Translations under genes and position numbers: made by a program
In this document: positions 1 through 7,515 of the stretch, piece by piece
Layout of the letters: every line of letters starts with the position of its first letter
How positions within the stretch are numbered: position 1 is the first letter of the stretch
Source of the DNA: Burkholderiaceae bacterium
GTDB taxonomy: Bacteria > Pseudomonadota > Gammaproteobacteria > Burkholderiales > Burkholderiaceae_C
Reading direction: 5' to 3'
Length of the DNA stretch: 19,262 nucleotides
Assembly: GCA_017853735.1 (NCBI GenBank)
Contig: JAFMJA010000019.1
Location: 1-19,262 of the forward strand
Notes under the pieces: model-generated
Seen by the model: the letters and a program-made list of their open reading frames with translations, nothing else
Databases searched by the model: none
What the model was told of the DNA's origin: nothing

Positions 1-417
1 AGTGACCGCAGTGGCGAACGGGCGTGGATAACCCTTTTTCTCCATTTCCGGGATGAGCACCGAGCCGATCGAGGCAGTGTCGGCCACTGAAGAACCGGAT
101 ATAGCGCCAAAAAAGGTTGAGGCCATGATGTTGACCAAAGACAAACCGCCGCGAATAAAGCCCACCAACACCCCGGCAAACGCCACCAACCTCCGGGCCA
201 TGCCACCTTCAGCCATGATGGCGCCTGCCAACACAAAAAAGGGTATGGCCAGCAGGGAAAATTTGTTGACGCCCGAGGCAATCTGTATCATCACCGCGTC
301 CAGTGGAATATCGATCCACCAGGCTCCCACCAGCGCAGCCATGCCCAGTGAATAGGCGATTGGCACGCCGATGATCATGAAGAGCAGAAAGCTGCCAATC
401 AGGACCAGGGCATCCAT
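1..417 (-). CDS. dctM: TRAP transporter large permease, N-terminal part (DctM family), runs off the left edge
   Basis: This is the first 139 codons of the large membrane subunit of a TRAP transporter, which carries solute across the inner membrane with a sodium or proton gradient. The translation begins MDALVLIGSFLLFMIIGVP and continues with hydrophobic segments near residues 3-25 and 45-70. It then shows a glycine/serine-rich stretch typical of DctM (FFGAISGSSVADTASIG, about residues 104-120), close to the family signature. The start is ATG at 417, with a strong AGGAGG nine bases upstream inside the end of dctQ. Only one base separates it from the dctQ stop, so translation is probably coupled. 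The gene is incomplete only because the window ends; no frameshift is seen. Substrate is inferred from udh upstream: hexuronates. Confidence 0.9.
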   Translation of the reverse strand, partial: MDALVLIGSFLLFMIIGVPIAYSLGMAALVGAWWIDIPLDAVMIQIASGVNKFSLLAIPFFVLAGAIMAEGGMARRLVAFAGVLVGFIRGGLSLVNIMASTFFGAISGSSVADTASIGSVLIPEMEKKGYPRPFATAVT

Positions 418-418
418 G

Positions 419-928
419 TCAGAGCGCCTCCTGTTTCACCACCGGTCGGGCATCCTGCAGGCCATAAATCCGGCGTTCAAGCACAAACAGCAAGGTCACC
501 ACGCTGCCTAGCGGCAAGGCGGCATAGGTCACCCCCACTGGCAGCCAGGGTAATTCGCTGATGGTCTGGCCCATGGTGAGGATACACAGGCGCGCACCGT
601 ACCATGCCACAAAGAGGCTGGCTGAACCCACCAGCAAATCAGCCAGCAGTCCGGCGAGCTGGCGCAATCCCTGGGGCAGGCGTTCTGTCAGCAGGGTCAC
701 ACCAATATGCGCGTTGGCCCGATAAGCAGCTGCGGCGCCGATGAAGCTAAAAACAATCATCAACAGAATGGCAATGGGTTCCGGCCACTGAGCCCCCGTT
801 CCCAGCACATAGCGCGCAAACACGCCCCAGGGAATGATCAGCGCCATGAAGAAGATCGCCGCACCGGCCACCCAGACACTGGCCAGGTACAGGCGATCCA
901 TCCAGCGCACATAGGCTGGTGTTGTCAA
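419..928 (-). CDS. dctQ: TRAP transporter small permease (DctQ family), TTG start
   Basis: A 169-residue small membrane subunit that pairs with DctM in a TRAP transporter. Four hydrophobic segments can be seen, at about residues 14-36, 50-70, 90-112 and 128-150, as expected for DctQ. A tryptophan/proline-containing loop (GAQWPEP) follows the second half of the first hairpin, as in many family members. The preferred start is TTG at 928, because AAGGA stands six bases upstream. The first ATG in frame (901, residue 10) has no Shine-Dalgarno sequence and would cut into the N-terminal tail. It lies 27 bases after dctP and one base before dctM, in one transcription unit. DctQ proteins are weakly conserved, so the assignment rests on topology, size and position between dctP and dctM. 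Confidence 0.9.
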   Translation of the reverse strand: MTTPAYVRWMDRLYLASVWVAGAAIFFMALIIPWGVFARYVLGTGAQWPEPIAILLMIVFSFIGAAAAYRANAHIGVTLLTERLPQGLRQLAGLLADLLVGSASLFVAWYGARLCILTMGQTISELPWLPVGVTYAALPLGSVVTLLFVLERRIYGLQDARPVVKQEAL

Positions 929-934
929 TTCGTA

Positions 935-939
935 TCCTT
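935..939 (-). promoter_or_regulatory. Shine-Dalgarno site that decides the TTG start of dctQ
   Basis: AAGGA on the minus strand, six bases before the TTG at 928. The alternative ATG at 901 has no comparable site. Confidence 0.6.
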
Positions 940-955
940 CAGGACCGGGCAGCTT

Positions 956-1924
956 TTACTTGACCGCCTCAATGCGTTTCATCAGCTCAGCAAACTGGGC
1001 GCCATACTTGGCGCGTACTGGCGCTGTGGCGTTGAAAAAAGGTCTGCTGTCAAATTCAATGAATTCAACACCTTCGGCCTTGAGTTTTCCAGTGTAGTCA
1101 GCCACCGCCTTGTCCCAGAGCATCCGCTGCTCCATCTGTGCCTCGCGCGCGGTCTTTTTCACCAGGGCCTGATCTGCCTGCGAAAGCTTGTCCCAGGTGG
1201 CTTTGGACATCACCAGGATTTCCGGAATGATCAGGTGGTTGGTCTGGGTGTAATATTTGGCACCGGCTTTGAAATGGTTGGCGGTGTAAAGACTGGGCGG
1301 ATTATTTTCGGCCCCGTCGATGACACCCGTCTGGATGGCGGTGAATACCTCGCCATAGCCCATGGCAATGCCGTTGCCGCCCATGGCATTCATGGTGTCC
1401 ACAAACAATGGATTGCCCATCATGCGGATCTTTTGCCCCTTAAGGTCTTCAGGCTTGCGCACCGGCTTCTTGGTGTAGAGACTGCGGGAGCCGCCATCCA
1501 TCCAGGCCAGGCCAATCATCTTGGCTGGCGACGCGCTGATCTTGTCCAACAACTCCTGCCCAATCGGGCCATCGATGACTGCGCGCATATGGGCAATATT
1601 GCGGAATACAAAGGGCATATTGAACACATTCACCTCAGGTACCACCGGGCCTACCGGACCCAGCGACGTGCGCAAAATCTGGATCGCACCCACCTGGGTC
1701 TGCTCGATCATCTCCTTCTCACCCCCCAGCACACTGCCCGGGAACATCTGGAACTTGATGCGGCCGTTGGTGGCGGCTTCCAGTTTTTTGCCCATGCTCT
1801 CCACAGCGACCACCGTAGGGTAACCCGGTGGGTGGACATCCGCAGCCTTCATGGTCTGTGCGTGCGCAGTCAGGATGGCTGCGGCAGCCAGGGCTGCGCC
1901 GAGGGTTTGGATCACTAGTTTCAT
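956..1924 (-). CDS. dctP: TRAP transporter periplasmic solute-binding protein (DctP family), probable hexuronate receptor
   Basis: A 322-residue periplasmic receptor that captures the solute and hands it to DctQM. The start is ATG at 1924 (MKLVIQTLGAALAAAAILTA), with AAGGAGG nine bases upstream; a longer reading frame upstream lacks such support. Residues 1-22 form a signal peptide ending in AHA before Gln23. Family landmarks are KIRMMGNPLF, which carries the arginine that salt-bridges the substrate carboxylate in TRAP receptors, and GVIDGAENNP, the usual DctP signature, in the DGAENN form I associate with uronate/diketogulonate-type receptors. It lies 37 bases after udh and 27 before dctQ. 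Uronate as ligand is inferred from the neighbouring dehydrogenase; other sugar acids remain possible. Confidence 0.92.
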   Translation of the reverse strand: MKLVIQTLGAALAAAAILTAHAQTMKAADVHPPGYPTVVAVESMGKKLEAATNGRIKFQMFPGSVLGGEKEMIEQTQVGAIQILRTSLGPVGPVVPEVNVFNMPFVFRNIAHMRAVIDGPIGQELLDKISASPAKMIGLAWMDGGSRSLYTKKPVRKPEDLKGQKIRMMGNPLFVDTMNAMGGNGIAMGYGEVFTAIQTGVIDGAENNPPSLYTANHFKAGAKYYTQTNHLIIPEILVMSKATWDKLSQADQALVKKTAREAQMEQRMLWDKAVADYTGKLKAEGVEFIEFDSRPFFNATAPVRAKYGAQFAELMKRIEAVK

Positions 1925-1933
1925 GGCGGTTTT

Positions 1934-1940
1934 CCTCCTT
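1934..1940 (-). promoter_or_regulatory. Strong Shine-Dalgarno site fixing the dctP start
   Basis: AAGGAGG on the minus strand, nine bases before the ATG at 1924. It shows that translation begins at MKLVIQ rather than at the in-frame position 27 bases further upstream. Confidence 0.75.
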
Positions 1941-1961
1941 AGTTGAAGCAATCAGATCTGT

Positions 1962-2792
1962 TCAGTCCTCAAAGGGGCCGGTGCGAACGAAGACACCCCC
2001 CTGGTAAAGCACTGCCGGATCATTGCGATCCAGCGGTGCCTGGCGAGCCTCCGTGACAGGCCGAAATTTCTCCGAACTGTCTTGCGGCCGAAACCCAATA
2101 TGTCGCGCTGGCGTGTTGTCCCACCAGCTGGTCGTGTTATCTGACATCCCATACACAATACTATGGCCCAGCACGGGGGTGGTCAGTGAGGCCACCACCA
2201 GGCGCTCCAGGTCGTCGTAGCTTAGCCATGTTGCCAGCATACGCCGGTCCTTGGGTTGCGGGTAGGACGAGCCAATGCGCAGGCAGGCCGTCTCGATGCC
2301 ATAGCGGTCAAAATAGAAGCGGGACAGGTCTTCCCCAAAAGCTTTGCTGACACCATAGTACCCATCAGGACGATGCGGCATGGTGGCATCGATCACCTGA
2401 TCCTGGCGATAAAAGCCAGTGACATGGTTGGAACTGGCGAAAACAATCCGACGCACCCCTTGCTTTCGCGCAGCCTCGTACAGGTTGTACAAACCCAGGA
2501 TATTGGCTTGCAAGATCAGGTCAAAGGGCTGCTCGGTAGAAACACCGCCCAGATGCACCACCGCATCGACCCCCTCCAGCAGTCGCTGCATGCCCGATCG
2601 ATCTTGCAAGGGCATAGGCATCAATTCTTCACCGGCCTGAGCTTGCCCCAGATCGGCGATATCACTGACACGCAGAATGTCGCAGCGCGATTTCAGCCGG
2701 GGACGCAGGACTTGCCCCAAGCCACCGGCAGCGCCAGTCAGCAACAAGCGTTTGAAGCGCAATGGCGAATGATGAGCAGATTGTTCAGACAT
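1962..2792 (-). CDS. udh: Uronate dehydrogenase, NAD-dependent (Udh)
   Basis: A 276-residue short-chain dehydrogenase of the extended (epimerase) type. It oxidises D-galacturonate or D-glucuronate to the aldarolactone with NAD+, the first step of the oxidative uronate pathway in the cytoplasm. The nucleotide-binding loop TGAAGGLG lies at residues 19-26. The catalytic YGVSK motif puts Tyr146 and Lys150 in the usual Y-x3-K spacing, with the active-site serine in FASSNH (118-123). Stretches such as ILGLYNLYEAARKQG, SSNHVTGFY and the late WWDN match the Agrobacterium Udh as I remember it, so the call is more specific than generic epimerase. The start at 2792 has AGGAGGAA eight bases upstream. It leads the udh-dctP-dctQ-dctM unit. 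Confidence 0.88.
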   Translation of the reverse strand: MSEQSAHHSPLRFKRLLLTGAAGGLGQVLRPRLKSRCDILRVSDIADLGQAQAGEELMPMPLQDRSGMQRLLEGVDAVVHLGGVSTEQPFDLILQANILGLYNLYEAARKQGVRRIVFASSNHVTGFYRQDQVIDATMPHRPDGYYGVSKAFGEDLSRFYFDRYGIETACLRIGSSYPQPKDRRMLATWLSYDDLERLVVASLTTPVLGHSIVYGMSDNTTSWWDNTPARHIGFRPQDSSEKFRPVTEARQAPLDRNDPAVLYQGGVFVRTGPFED

Positions 2793-2861
2793 AGCTCAGG
2801 TTCCTCCTCACATACTACCCCGGCTGGCGGGTCTGGATACCAAGAGAAAACCCGCACCCAT

Positions 2862-3395
2862 TCAGGCCTGATGGGCACCAAGCTGGCGCAAATCGGCAAT
2901 CACCCCAGCCGAGTGGGTGGAGGCCCTGACAGACAGGTAGGACTTGGACAAACGACCCTGAGGATCGATGACAAAGGTGTAGCGCCTGGCAAATTTGAAC
3001 AACTTCCAGTCAGAGAGCGCGCCATAAGCTCGGGCCACATCACCGCTGACATCGGCCAGCAAGGTAAAGGGCAGGTGATGTTTTTCGGCGAACGCCTTGT
3101 GCGAGGCGCTGGTATCCACGCTGATACCCACCACCTGTGCACCCAGAGCGGTGATCTGCTGCCAATCGTCACGGAAATTGCAGGCCTCGGCGGTGCAGCC
3201 AGGGGTATCGTCCTTCGGGTAGAAATACAGCACCAGCCACTGCCCGCGCCATTCGGACAGACTGCGCAACCGGCCATGCTGGTCGCAGAGTTGAAAATCG
3301 GGCGCGGGCAGGCCAATCGCCAGCGGATCAACGGTCTGATTCAGCTGCATGGCTGAAAGGGCACCCTTCAGCAAGCGTCGTACCGGCGCCATCAT
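2862..3395 (-). CDS. bcp: Peroxiredoxin, PrxQ/BCP type (thiol peroxidase)
   Basis: A 177-residue peroxidase that reduces hydrogen peroxide and organic hydroperoxides with thioredoxin-derived electrons. The active-site segment FYPKDDTPGCTAEACNF places the peroxidatic cysteine at 67 and a second cysteine at 72. This C-x4-C spacing in one helix is diagnostic of the PrxQ/BCP subfamily. The thioredoxin-like fold continues through VVGISVDT and the late RYTFVIDPQGRL strand. The start is uncertain. ATG at 3395 has GGAG seven bases upstream and is chosen; ATG at 3392 is next to it, ATG at 3350 would remove 15 residues, and an in-frame TTG lies at 3440. The N-terminal extension (MMAPVRRLLKGALSAM) is basic but too short and polar for a clear signal peptide. 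It lies 69 bases downstream of serS. Confidence 0.87.
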   Translation of the reverse strand: MMAPVRRLLKGALSAMQLNQTVDPLAIGLPAPDFQLCDQHGRLRSLSEWRGQWLVLYFYPKDDTPGCTAEACNFRDDWQQITALGAQVVGISVDTSASHKAFAEKHHLPFTLLADVSGDVARAYGALSDWKLFKFARRYTFVIDPQGRLSKSYLSVRASTHSAGVIADLRQLGAHQA

Positions 3396-3464
3396 GGGGC
3401 TGCTCCGATCAGGAGGCACTGGTCTTTCCTCAAGCGCCAACGAGCCAGCTCAGCAGGCATTAGC

Positions 3465-4778
3465 TTATTCGGGTGCAAGCAGGGTGAGGCCGCCCATATA
3501 GGGAAGAAGCACCGCGGGCACCTCGACGCTTCCATCCGGGCGTTGATAGTTTTCCAGCACAGCCACCAGGGTACGACCCACAGCCAGACCAGAGCCATTC
3601 AAGGTATGGACCAACTCATTTTTACCTTGTGCAGTCTTGAAGCGAGCTTGCAGCCGTCTGGCCTGAAACGCCTCGCAATTGGAGACCGAACTGATCTCGC
3701 GGTAGGTGTTCTGCGCGGGAAGCCAGACCTCCAGATCATGGGTGCGTGAAGCACCAAAGCCCATGTCACCGGTGCACAGTGCCACCACCCGGTAGGGCAG
3801 CTTGAGCTTTTGCAAAATCGCCTCTGCATGTCGGGTCATTTCTTCCAGGGCGTCATAGCTTTTCTCCGGGTGGACGATCTGCACCATCTCGACTTTGTCG
3901 AATTGATGTTGACGGATCATGCCTCGGGTGTCGCGCCCATAGGAGCCAGCCTCGGAGCGAAAACAGGGCGTATGAGCCGTCAGCTTGATCGGTAGATCGC
4001 TCTCGGCAACGATTTCATCCCGGACAAAGTTGGTCAAGGTGACTTCACTGGTCGGGATCAGGTATAGCGCCACCTCTTCGGCAGCACCTTCCTGTCCACC
4101 CTTCTTGGCGGCGAACAGGTCTTCCTCGAACTTGGGAAGCTGACCGGTGCCACGCAAGGTATCGGCATTGACGATGTAGGGGGTATAGCACTCGGTGTAC
4201 CCATGTTCACCCGTTTGGACGTCCAGCATGAACTGGGCCAGGGCCCGATGCAGACGGGCCAGTTGCCCTTTCATGACGGTAAAGCGTGAACCAGTCAGCT
4301 TGGCGCCAGTGTCAAAGTCCAGCCCCAGGGGTTCGCCGATGTCCACATGGTCCTTGACCGCGCCTTCAAATTTACGCGGCTCTCCCCAGCTGCGTAACAC
4401 CACATTGCCATGCTCGTCTGCACCGACAGGAACACTGACATGCGGCAGGTTGGGCACGGCCAGCAGCAGGGCCAGCATCTGCTCCTGAAGCTGCTCCAAT
4501 CGGGCCGCGGAGGATTCCAGCTGCGACTTGATCGTGCTCACCTCATTCATGGCCGCTTCAGCCTGCGCATGCTCACCCTTGCCCTTGAAGGCGCCAATCT
4601 GCTTGCTCAGGCTGTTGCGCCTGGCCTGCAGTTCCTCTGTGCCCATCTGCAGTGTCTTGCGTTCGGTTTCCAGGGCACGAAAAAGACCCGCATCGAGAAA
4701 GGATTGCGGGCTTTTACGGGTTTCCAGCCGCGCCAGAACGGCGTCCAGGTCTTTGCGAAGAAGATTGATATCAAGCAT
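3465..4778 (-). CDS. serS: Seryl-tRNA synthetase
   Basis: A 437-residue class II aminoacyl-tRNA synthetase that charges tRNA-Ser and tRNA-Sec with serine in the cytoplasm. The N-terminal part (residues 1 to about 105) is the long helical arm that grips the variable arm of tRNA-Ser, rich in heptad-like KTLQ/EELQAR and QLESSAARLEQLQEQ segments. The catalytic core follows, with motif 2 at 273-298 (FRSEAG, RGMIRQHQF, KVEM) and motif 3 at 396-411 (SGLAVGRTLVAVLENY). The serine-binding TSE (243-245) is present. Length and all motifs are normal. It begins nine bases after pmbA ends and has only a weak, distant GGAAA, so translation may depend partly on coupling to pmbA. Confidence 0.98.
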   Translation of the reverse strand: MLDINLLRKDLDAVLARLETRKSPQSFLDAGLFRALETERKTLQMGTEELQARRNSLSKQIGAFKGKGEHAQAEAAMNEVSTIKSQLESSAARLEQLQEQMLALLLAVPNLPHVSVPVGADEHGNVVLRSWGEPRKFEGAVKDHVDIGEPLGLDFDTGAKLTGSRFTVMKGQLARLHRALAQFMLDVQTGEHGYTECYTPYIVNADTLRGTGQLPKFEEDLFAAKKGGQEGAAEEVALYLIPTSEVTLTNFVRDEIVAESDLPIKLTAHTPCFRSEAGSYGRDTRGMIRQHQFDKVEMVQIVHPEKSYDALEEMTRHAEAILQKLKLPYRVVALCTGDMGFGASRTHDLEVWLPAQNTYREISSVSNCEAFQARRLQARFKTAQGKNELVHTLNGSGLAVGRTLVAVLENYQRPDGSVEVPAVLLPYMGGLTLLAPE

Positions 4779-4787
4779 GGCGAGATT

Positions 4788-6191
4788 TTAGTTTCCAGCG
4801 AGTTTCATTCGGCTGATCAGAATCGAACCCACTGTCTTGGCCCCATAGTTGTAGGCGTCTGCTCCTACCGCTGCCATATCCTGAAACATGGTTTTCATAT
4901 TGCCCGCGATGGTGATCTCCTGCACCGGGTAGGCAATCTGGCCTTTCTCTACCCAGAACCCGCTGGCCCCACGCGAATAGTCACCTGTGACGTAATTGAC
5001 GCCTTGGCCCATCAGCTCGGTCACAAACAAGCCTGTGCCAAGCTTTTCCAGCATGGCCTTCAGATCGTCCTGCGGGCGGGTCAGACGGGAGCTGAGAAAC
5101 AAATTGTGTGAGCCGCCAGCATTACCGGTGGTGCGCAGCCCCAGTTTGCGCGCCGAGTAGCTGCTGAGGAAATAGCCCTGCACCTGACCGGCCTCGACCA
5201 CCGGTCGTGCTTGCACCTGCACCCCTTCTTCGTCGAAGGGTGAGCTGCCTTTGCCGCGCAATACAAAGGGGTCTTCGCGAATGTCGATATGGTCCGGCAA
5301 GACGCGCTGGCCCAGCGAATCCAGCAAAAAAGAACTTTTGCGGTAGAGTGCGCTGCCACTGAGCGCCTGCACCAGCGCCCCCAACAAGCCAGCCGCCAGG
5401 GGCGATTCGAACAGCACCGGACATTCGGTGGTTCTGATTTTTCGGGCTTTCAGGCGACTGAGCGCCCGCTCAGCGGCATAACGACCAACCGCTGTGGGCT
5501 CAGCCAGTTCGAGCGGATGCCGCTGCGAGCTGTACCAGTAGTCGCGCTGCATGTCCTCGCCTTTACCGGCAATCGGTGCGACCGAGATGGTGTGGCGCGA
5601 GCTGGCATATCCACCTCGAAAGCCACGGGTATGTGCAGTGAAAAAGTGGGATTGCTGCGCCGAGACCGAGGCGCCTTCGCTGTTGCTGATGCGCTTGTCG
5701 GTGCGCAGGGCCGCATCCTCGGCCACGCGGGCAATGTGCGCGGCCTCGGAACTGTTGATCGCCCAGGGGTGGAACAAGTCCAGATCCCGTTGCGCAGCGC
5801 CCGGGGAAACAATGTCGCCGGCGTCGGGCAGGCCAGCGGCAGGATCTTCCGCTGTAAAGCGGGCGATATCAAAGGCTGCCTGCACGGTACGCTCGATCGC
5901 ATCACGCGAGAAGTCCGAGGTGCTGGCGTTGCCACGACGTTGACCCAGATAAACGGTCACCCCCAATGACTTGTCTCGGTTGCGCTCGACATTCTCCAAA
6001 TCGCCTTTGCGCACCGACACACTCAGTCCGCTGGCCTCGGAAGCTTCGGCTGCGGCATCGCTGGCGCCCAGCTTGTGGGCGTGGGTCAAGGCTGAATCAA
6101 CCAGATCCTCAAAGTGCAGGCGGCTGTAGCTGAACCCTGGGGCGGGCGTGGTTTGTGGGTCCAAATCGGGACTGGTGGTGTGATGCTTCAT
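4788..6191 (-). CDS. pmbA: Metalloprotease-complex subunit PmbA/TldE
   Basis: A 467-residue member of the TldD/PmbA family. TldD and TldE form a hetero-oligomeric protease that matures peptide antibiotics and degrades the CcdA antitoxin in E. coli. TldE is the subunit without the zinc-binding HExxxH motif, and I see none here. Diagnostic stretches include LSVSVRKGDLENVERNRD near the N-terminus, GQGVNYVTGDYSRGASGFWVE near residues 400-420, and the terminal TVGSILISRMKLAGN, all typical of PmbA. The start is ATG at 6191 (MKHHTTSPDL). A longer frame to 6284 would run into the divergent yjgA coding region and is rejected. It leads the pmbA-serS-prx row and is separated from yjgA by 51 bases. Confidence 0.95.
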   Translation of the reverse strand: MKHHTTSPDLDPQTTPAPGFSYSRLHFEDLVDSALTHAHKLGASDAAAEASEASGLSVSVRKGDLENVERNRDKSLGVTVYLGQRRGNASTSDFSRDAIERTVQAAFDIARFTAEDPAAGLPDAGDIVSPGAAQRDLDLFHPWAINSSEAAHIARVAEDAALRTDKRISNSEGASVSAQQSHFFTAHTRGFRGGYASSRHTISVAPIAGKGEDMQRDYWYSSQRHPLELAEPTAVGRYAAERALSRLKARKIRTTECPVLFESPLAAGLLGALVQALSGSALYRKSSFLLDSLGQRVLPDHIDIREDPFVLRGKGSSPFDEEGVQVQARPVVEAGQVQGYFLSSYSARKLGLRTTGNAGGSHNLFLSSRLTRPQDDLKAMLEKLGTGLFVTELMGQGVNYVTGDYSRGASGFWVEKGQIAYPVQEITIAGNMKTMFQDMAAVGADAYNYGAKTVGSILISRMKLAGN

Positions 6192-6200
6192 GGCGAAGGC

Positions 6201-6206
6201 TATGAT
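6201..6206 (+). promoter_or_regulatory. Possible -10 element for yjgA
   Basis: TATGAT lies about 37 bases before the yjgA start in the divergent pmbA/yjgA gap. No convincing -35 is seen at 16-18 bases, so this is only a candidate. Confidence 0.25.
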
Positions 6207-6242
6207 ACTTGCCCTACAGCGCCAGTGACTTTTCCCAGTTTC

Positions 6243-6893
6243 ATGTCTCGCAAACCGAAAAAAGGCTATTTTGTCCGAGGCCAATTCGTTGCCGAAGGCA
6301 GTGAATTGGACTTGGAGTTAAAGCGCGAGCTCAAGGGCGATACCGATATCAGCCGCACCGACCTCAAGCGCGAAAGCACCGAACTGCAAAAACTCGGCGA
6401 GGCACTGCTCGACCTGCGTGCTGAGATCCTGGCAAGCCTGGCCTTACCTGAAAAACTACTGGATGCCCTGGAACAAGCCCGGCGCATTAGTAACTTTGAG
6501 GGAAGACGCAGGCAAATGCAATTTGTGGGCAAGTTGATGCGCCAGCTCGACCGCGAGGCGGTTGATGCTGTGCGGCAAGCCCTCCAGGAACAGCACCAGG
6601 GTTCTGCCCGCCAAACCCAGCGCTTGCATGCTGCCGAGCAATGGCGCGCCCGCCTGATCGCCGAAGATGATGCAGTGGCGCAATGGATCAACTCTTTTCC
6701 TGACACCGACAGCCAGCAACTGCGAGCGCTGGTGCGTCAGGCTCGCAAAGATGCGGGTCCGCTTGACAAGACGGCAATATCCCAGGGTCTGGCGCCGCGC
6801 CAGGGCCGGGCTTTTCGCGACTTGTTTCAACTGATCAAGGATCAGCTCGACGGAGCACCATCAACTGGAGAATCTCATGGCTCAAGCCTATGA
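6243..6893 (+). CDS. darP: Ribosome-associated protein YjgA (DarP, DUF615), 50S assembly factor
   Basis: A 216-residue protein of the DUF615 family. In E. coli, YjgA/DarP binds late 50S precursors and helps build the peptidyl-transferase centre. The N-terminal MSRKPKK tail is basic. The conserved core SELDLELKRELKGDTDISRTDLKRESTELQKLGEALLDL (family features SRTDLKRE and ELQ-LGE-L) lies near residues 20-55, followed by IRR-type NFEGRRRQMQFVGKLMR and the late helical QGRAFRDLFQLIKDQL. Length is slightly above the E. coli protein. The start is ATG at 6243; earlier codons in the same frame lack conservation and overlap the pmbA start. The 3' end overlaps mog by 17 bases, so the two are probably co-transcribed. 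Confidence 0.93.
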   Translation: MSRKPKKGYFVRGQFVAEGSELDLELKRELKGDTDISRTDLKRESTELQKLGEALLDLRAEILASLALPEKLLDALEQARRISNFEGRRRQMQFVGKLMRQLDREAVDAVRQALQEQHQGSARQTQRLHAAEQWRARLIAEDDAVAQWINSFPDTDSQQLRALVRQARKDAGPLDKTAISQGLAPRQGRAFRDLFQLIKDQLDGAPSTGESHGSSL

Positions 6894-7476
6894 TCAAGTC
6901 AGGATAGGTATCGTCTCGGTCAGTGACCGCGCCTCTTCAGGCGTCTACGAGGACAAGGGGCTACCCGCCTTGCAGGATTGGCTGGCGCGTGCCCTGAAAA
7001 ACCCAATTCACTTCGAGCCTCGTCTCATCCCTGATGAGCAGGCGCGAATCAGCGCCACCCTGATCGAGCTGGTGGAGGCTGGTTGCTCCCTGGTGCTGAC
7101 CACGGGCGGTACGGGACCAGCGCTTCGCGATGTCACGCCCGAGGCCACGCTGGCGGTGGCGCACAAGGAGATGCCTGGCTTTGGCGAACAAATGCGCCAG
7201 ATCAGCCTGAAGTTCGTACCCACCGCCATTCTGTCGCGCCAGGTTGCAGTGGTGCGTGACAAAAGCCTGATCATCAACTTGCCCGGCCAACCCAAATCAA
7301 TTGCTGAAACCCTTGAAGGCCTGAAGGATGCCGATGGCAAGACCATGGTCTCTGGCATTTTTGCCGCGGTGCCGTACTGTGTCGACCTAATTGGTGGACC
7401 GTACATGGAAACGGATGAGGCGGTCTGCAAGGCGTTTCGACCAAAGTCAGCGATTCGCCCCCAACTTACTGTCTGA
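6877..7476 (+). CDS. mog: Molybdopterin adenylyltransferase (Mog/MogA)
   Basis: A 199-residue enzyme of molybdenum cofactor synthesis. It adenylylates molybdopterin so that MoeA can insert molybdate. The signature TTGGTGPALRDVTPEAT, at about residues 74-90, carries the G-G-T-G loop and the aspartate that define the MoCF-binding fold. INLPGQPKS and GIFAAVPYCVDLIGG near residues 130-170 are also typical of Mog rather than MoaB. Length matches E. coli Mog (about 195). ATG at 6877 has GGAG six bases upstream, inside the end of yjgA; the 17-base overlap suggests coupled translation. It converges on cysE across 39 bases with no obvious terminator hairpin. Confidence 0.95.
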   Translation: MAQAYDQVRIGIVSVSDRASSGVYEDKGLPALQDWLARALKNPIHFEPRLIPDEQARISATLIELVEAGCSLVLTTGGTGPALRDVTPEATLAVAHKEMPGFGEQMRQISLKFVPTAILSRQVAVVRDKSLIINLPGQPKSIAETLEGLKDADGKTMVSGIFAAVPYCVDLIGGPYMETDEAVCKAFRPKSAIRPQLTV

Positions 7477-7515
7477 GTGTTCAGCCAGACAAAACTCTGT
7501 CAGCACCCGAAAGAT

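Noticed and set aside
707..1918. A 403-codon plus-strand frame opposite dctP/dctQ
   Set aside because: It lies antisense to two well-supported genes, with a composition rich in His, Arg and Gln and no family motif. It is a codon-bias shadow.
2827..2855. GCGGGT ... ACCCGC inverted repeat after the peroxiredoxin gene
   Set aside because: Only six pairs with a 17-base loop and no U-run follow; too weak to call a terminator.
2256..3356. A 366-codon plus-strand frame opposite udh and the peroxiredoxin
   Set aside because: It crosses two real genes and the gap between them, and shows no motif.
4410..5111. A 233-codon plus-strand frame across the serS/pmbA junction
   Set aside because: It is antisense to both conserved genes with no recognisable domain.
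7477..7515. Possible terminator between convergent mog and cysE
   Set aside because: Only a 4-bp GACA/TGTC match was found; no convincing stem.
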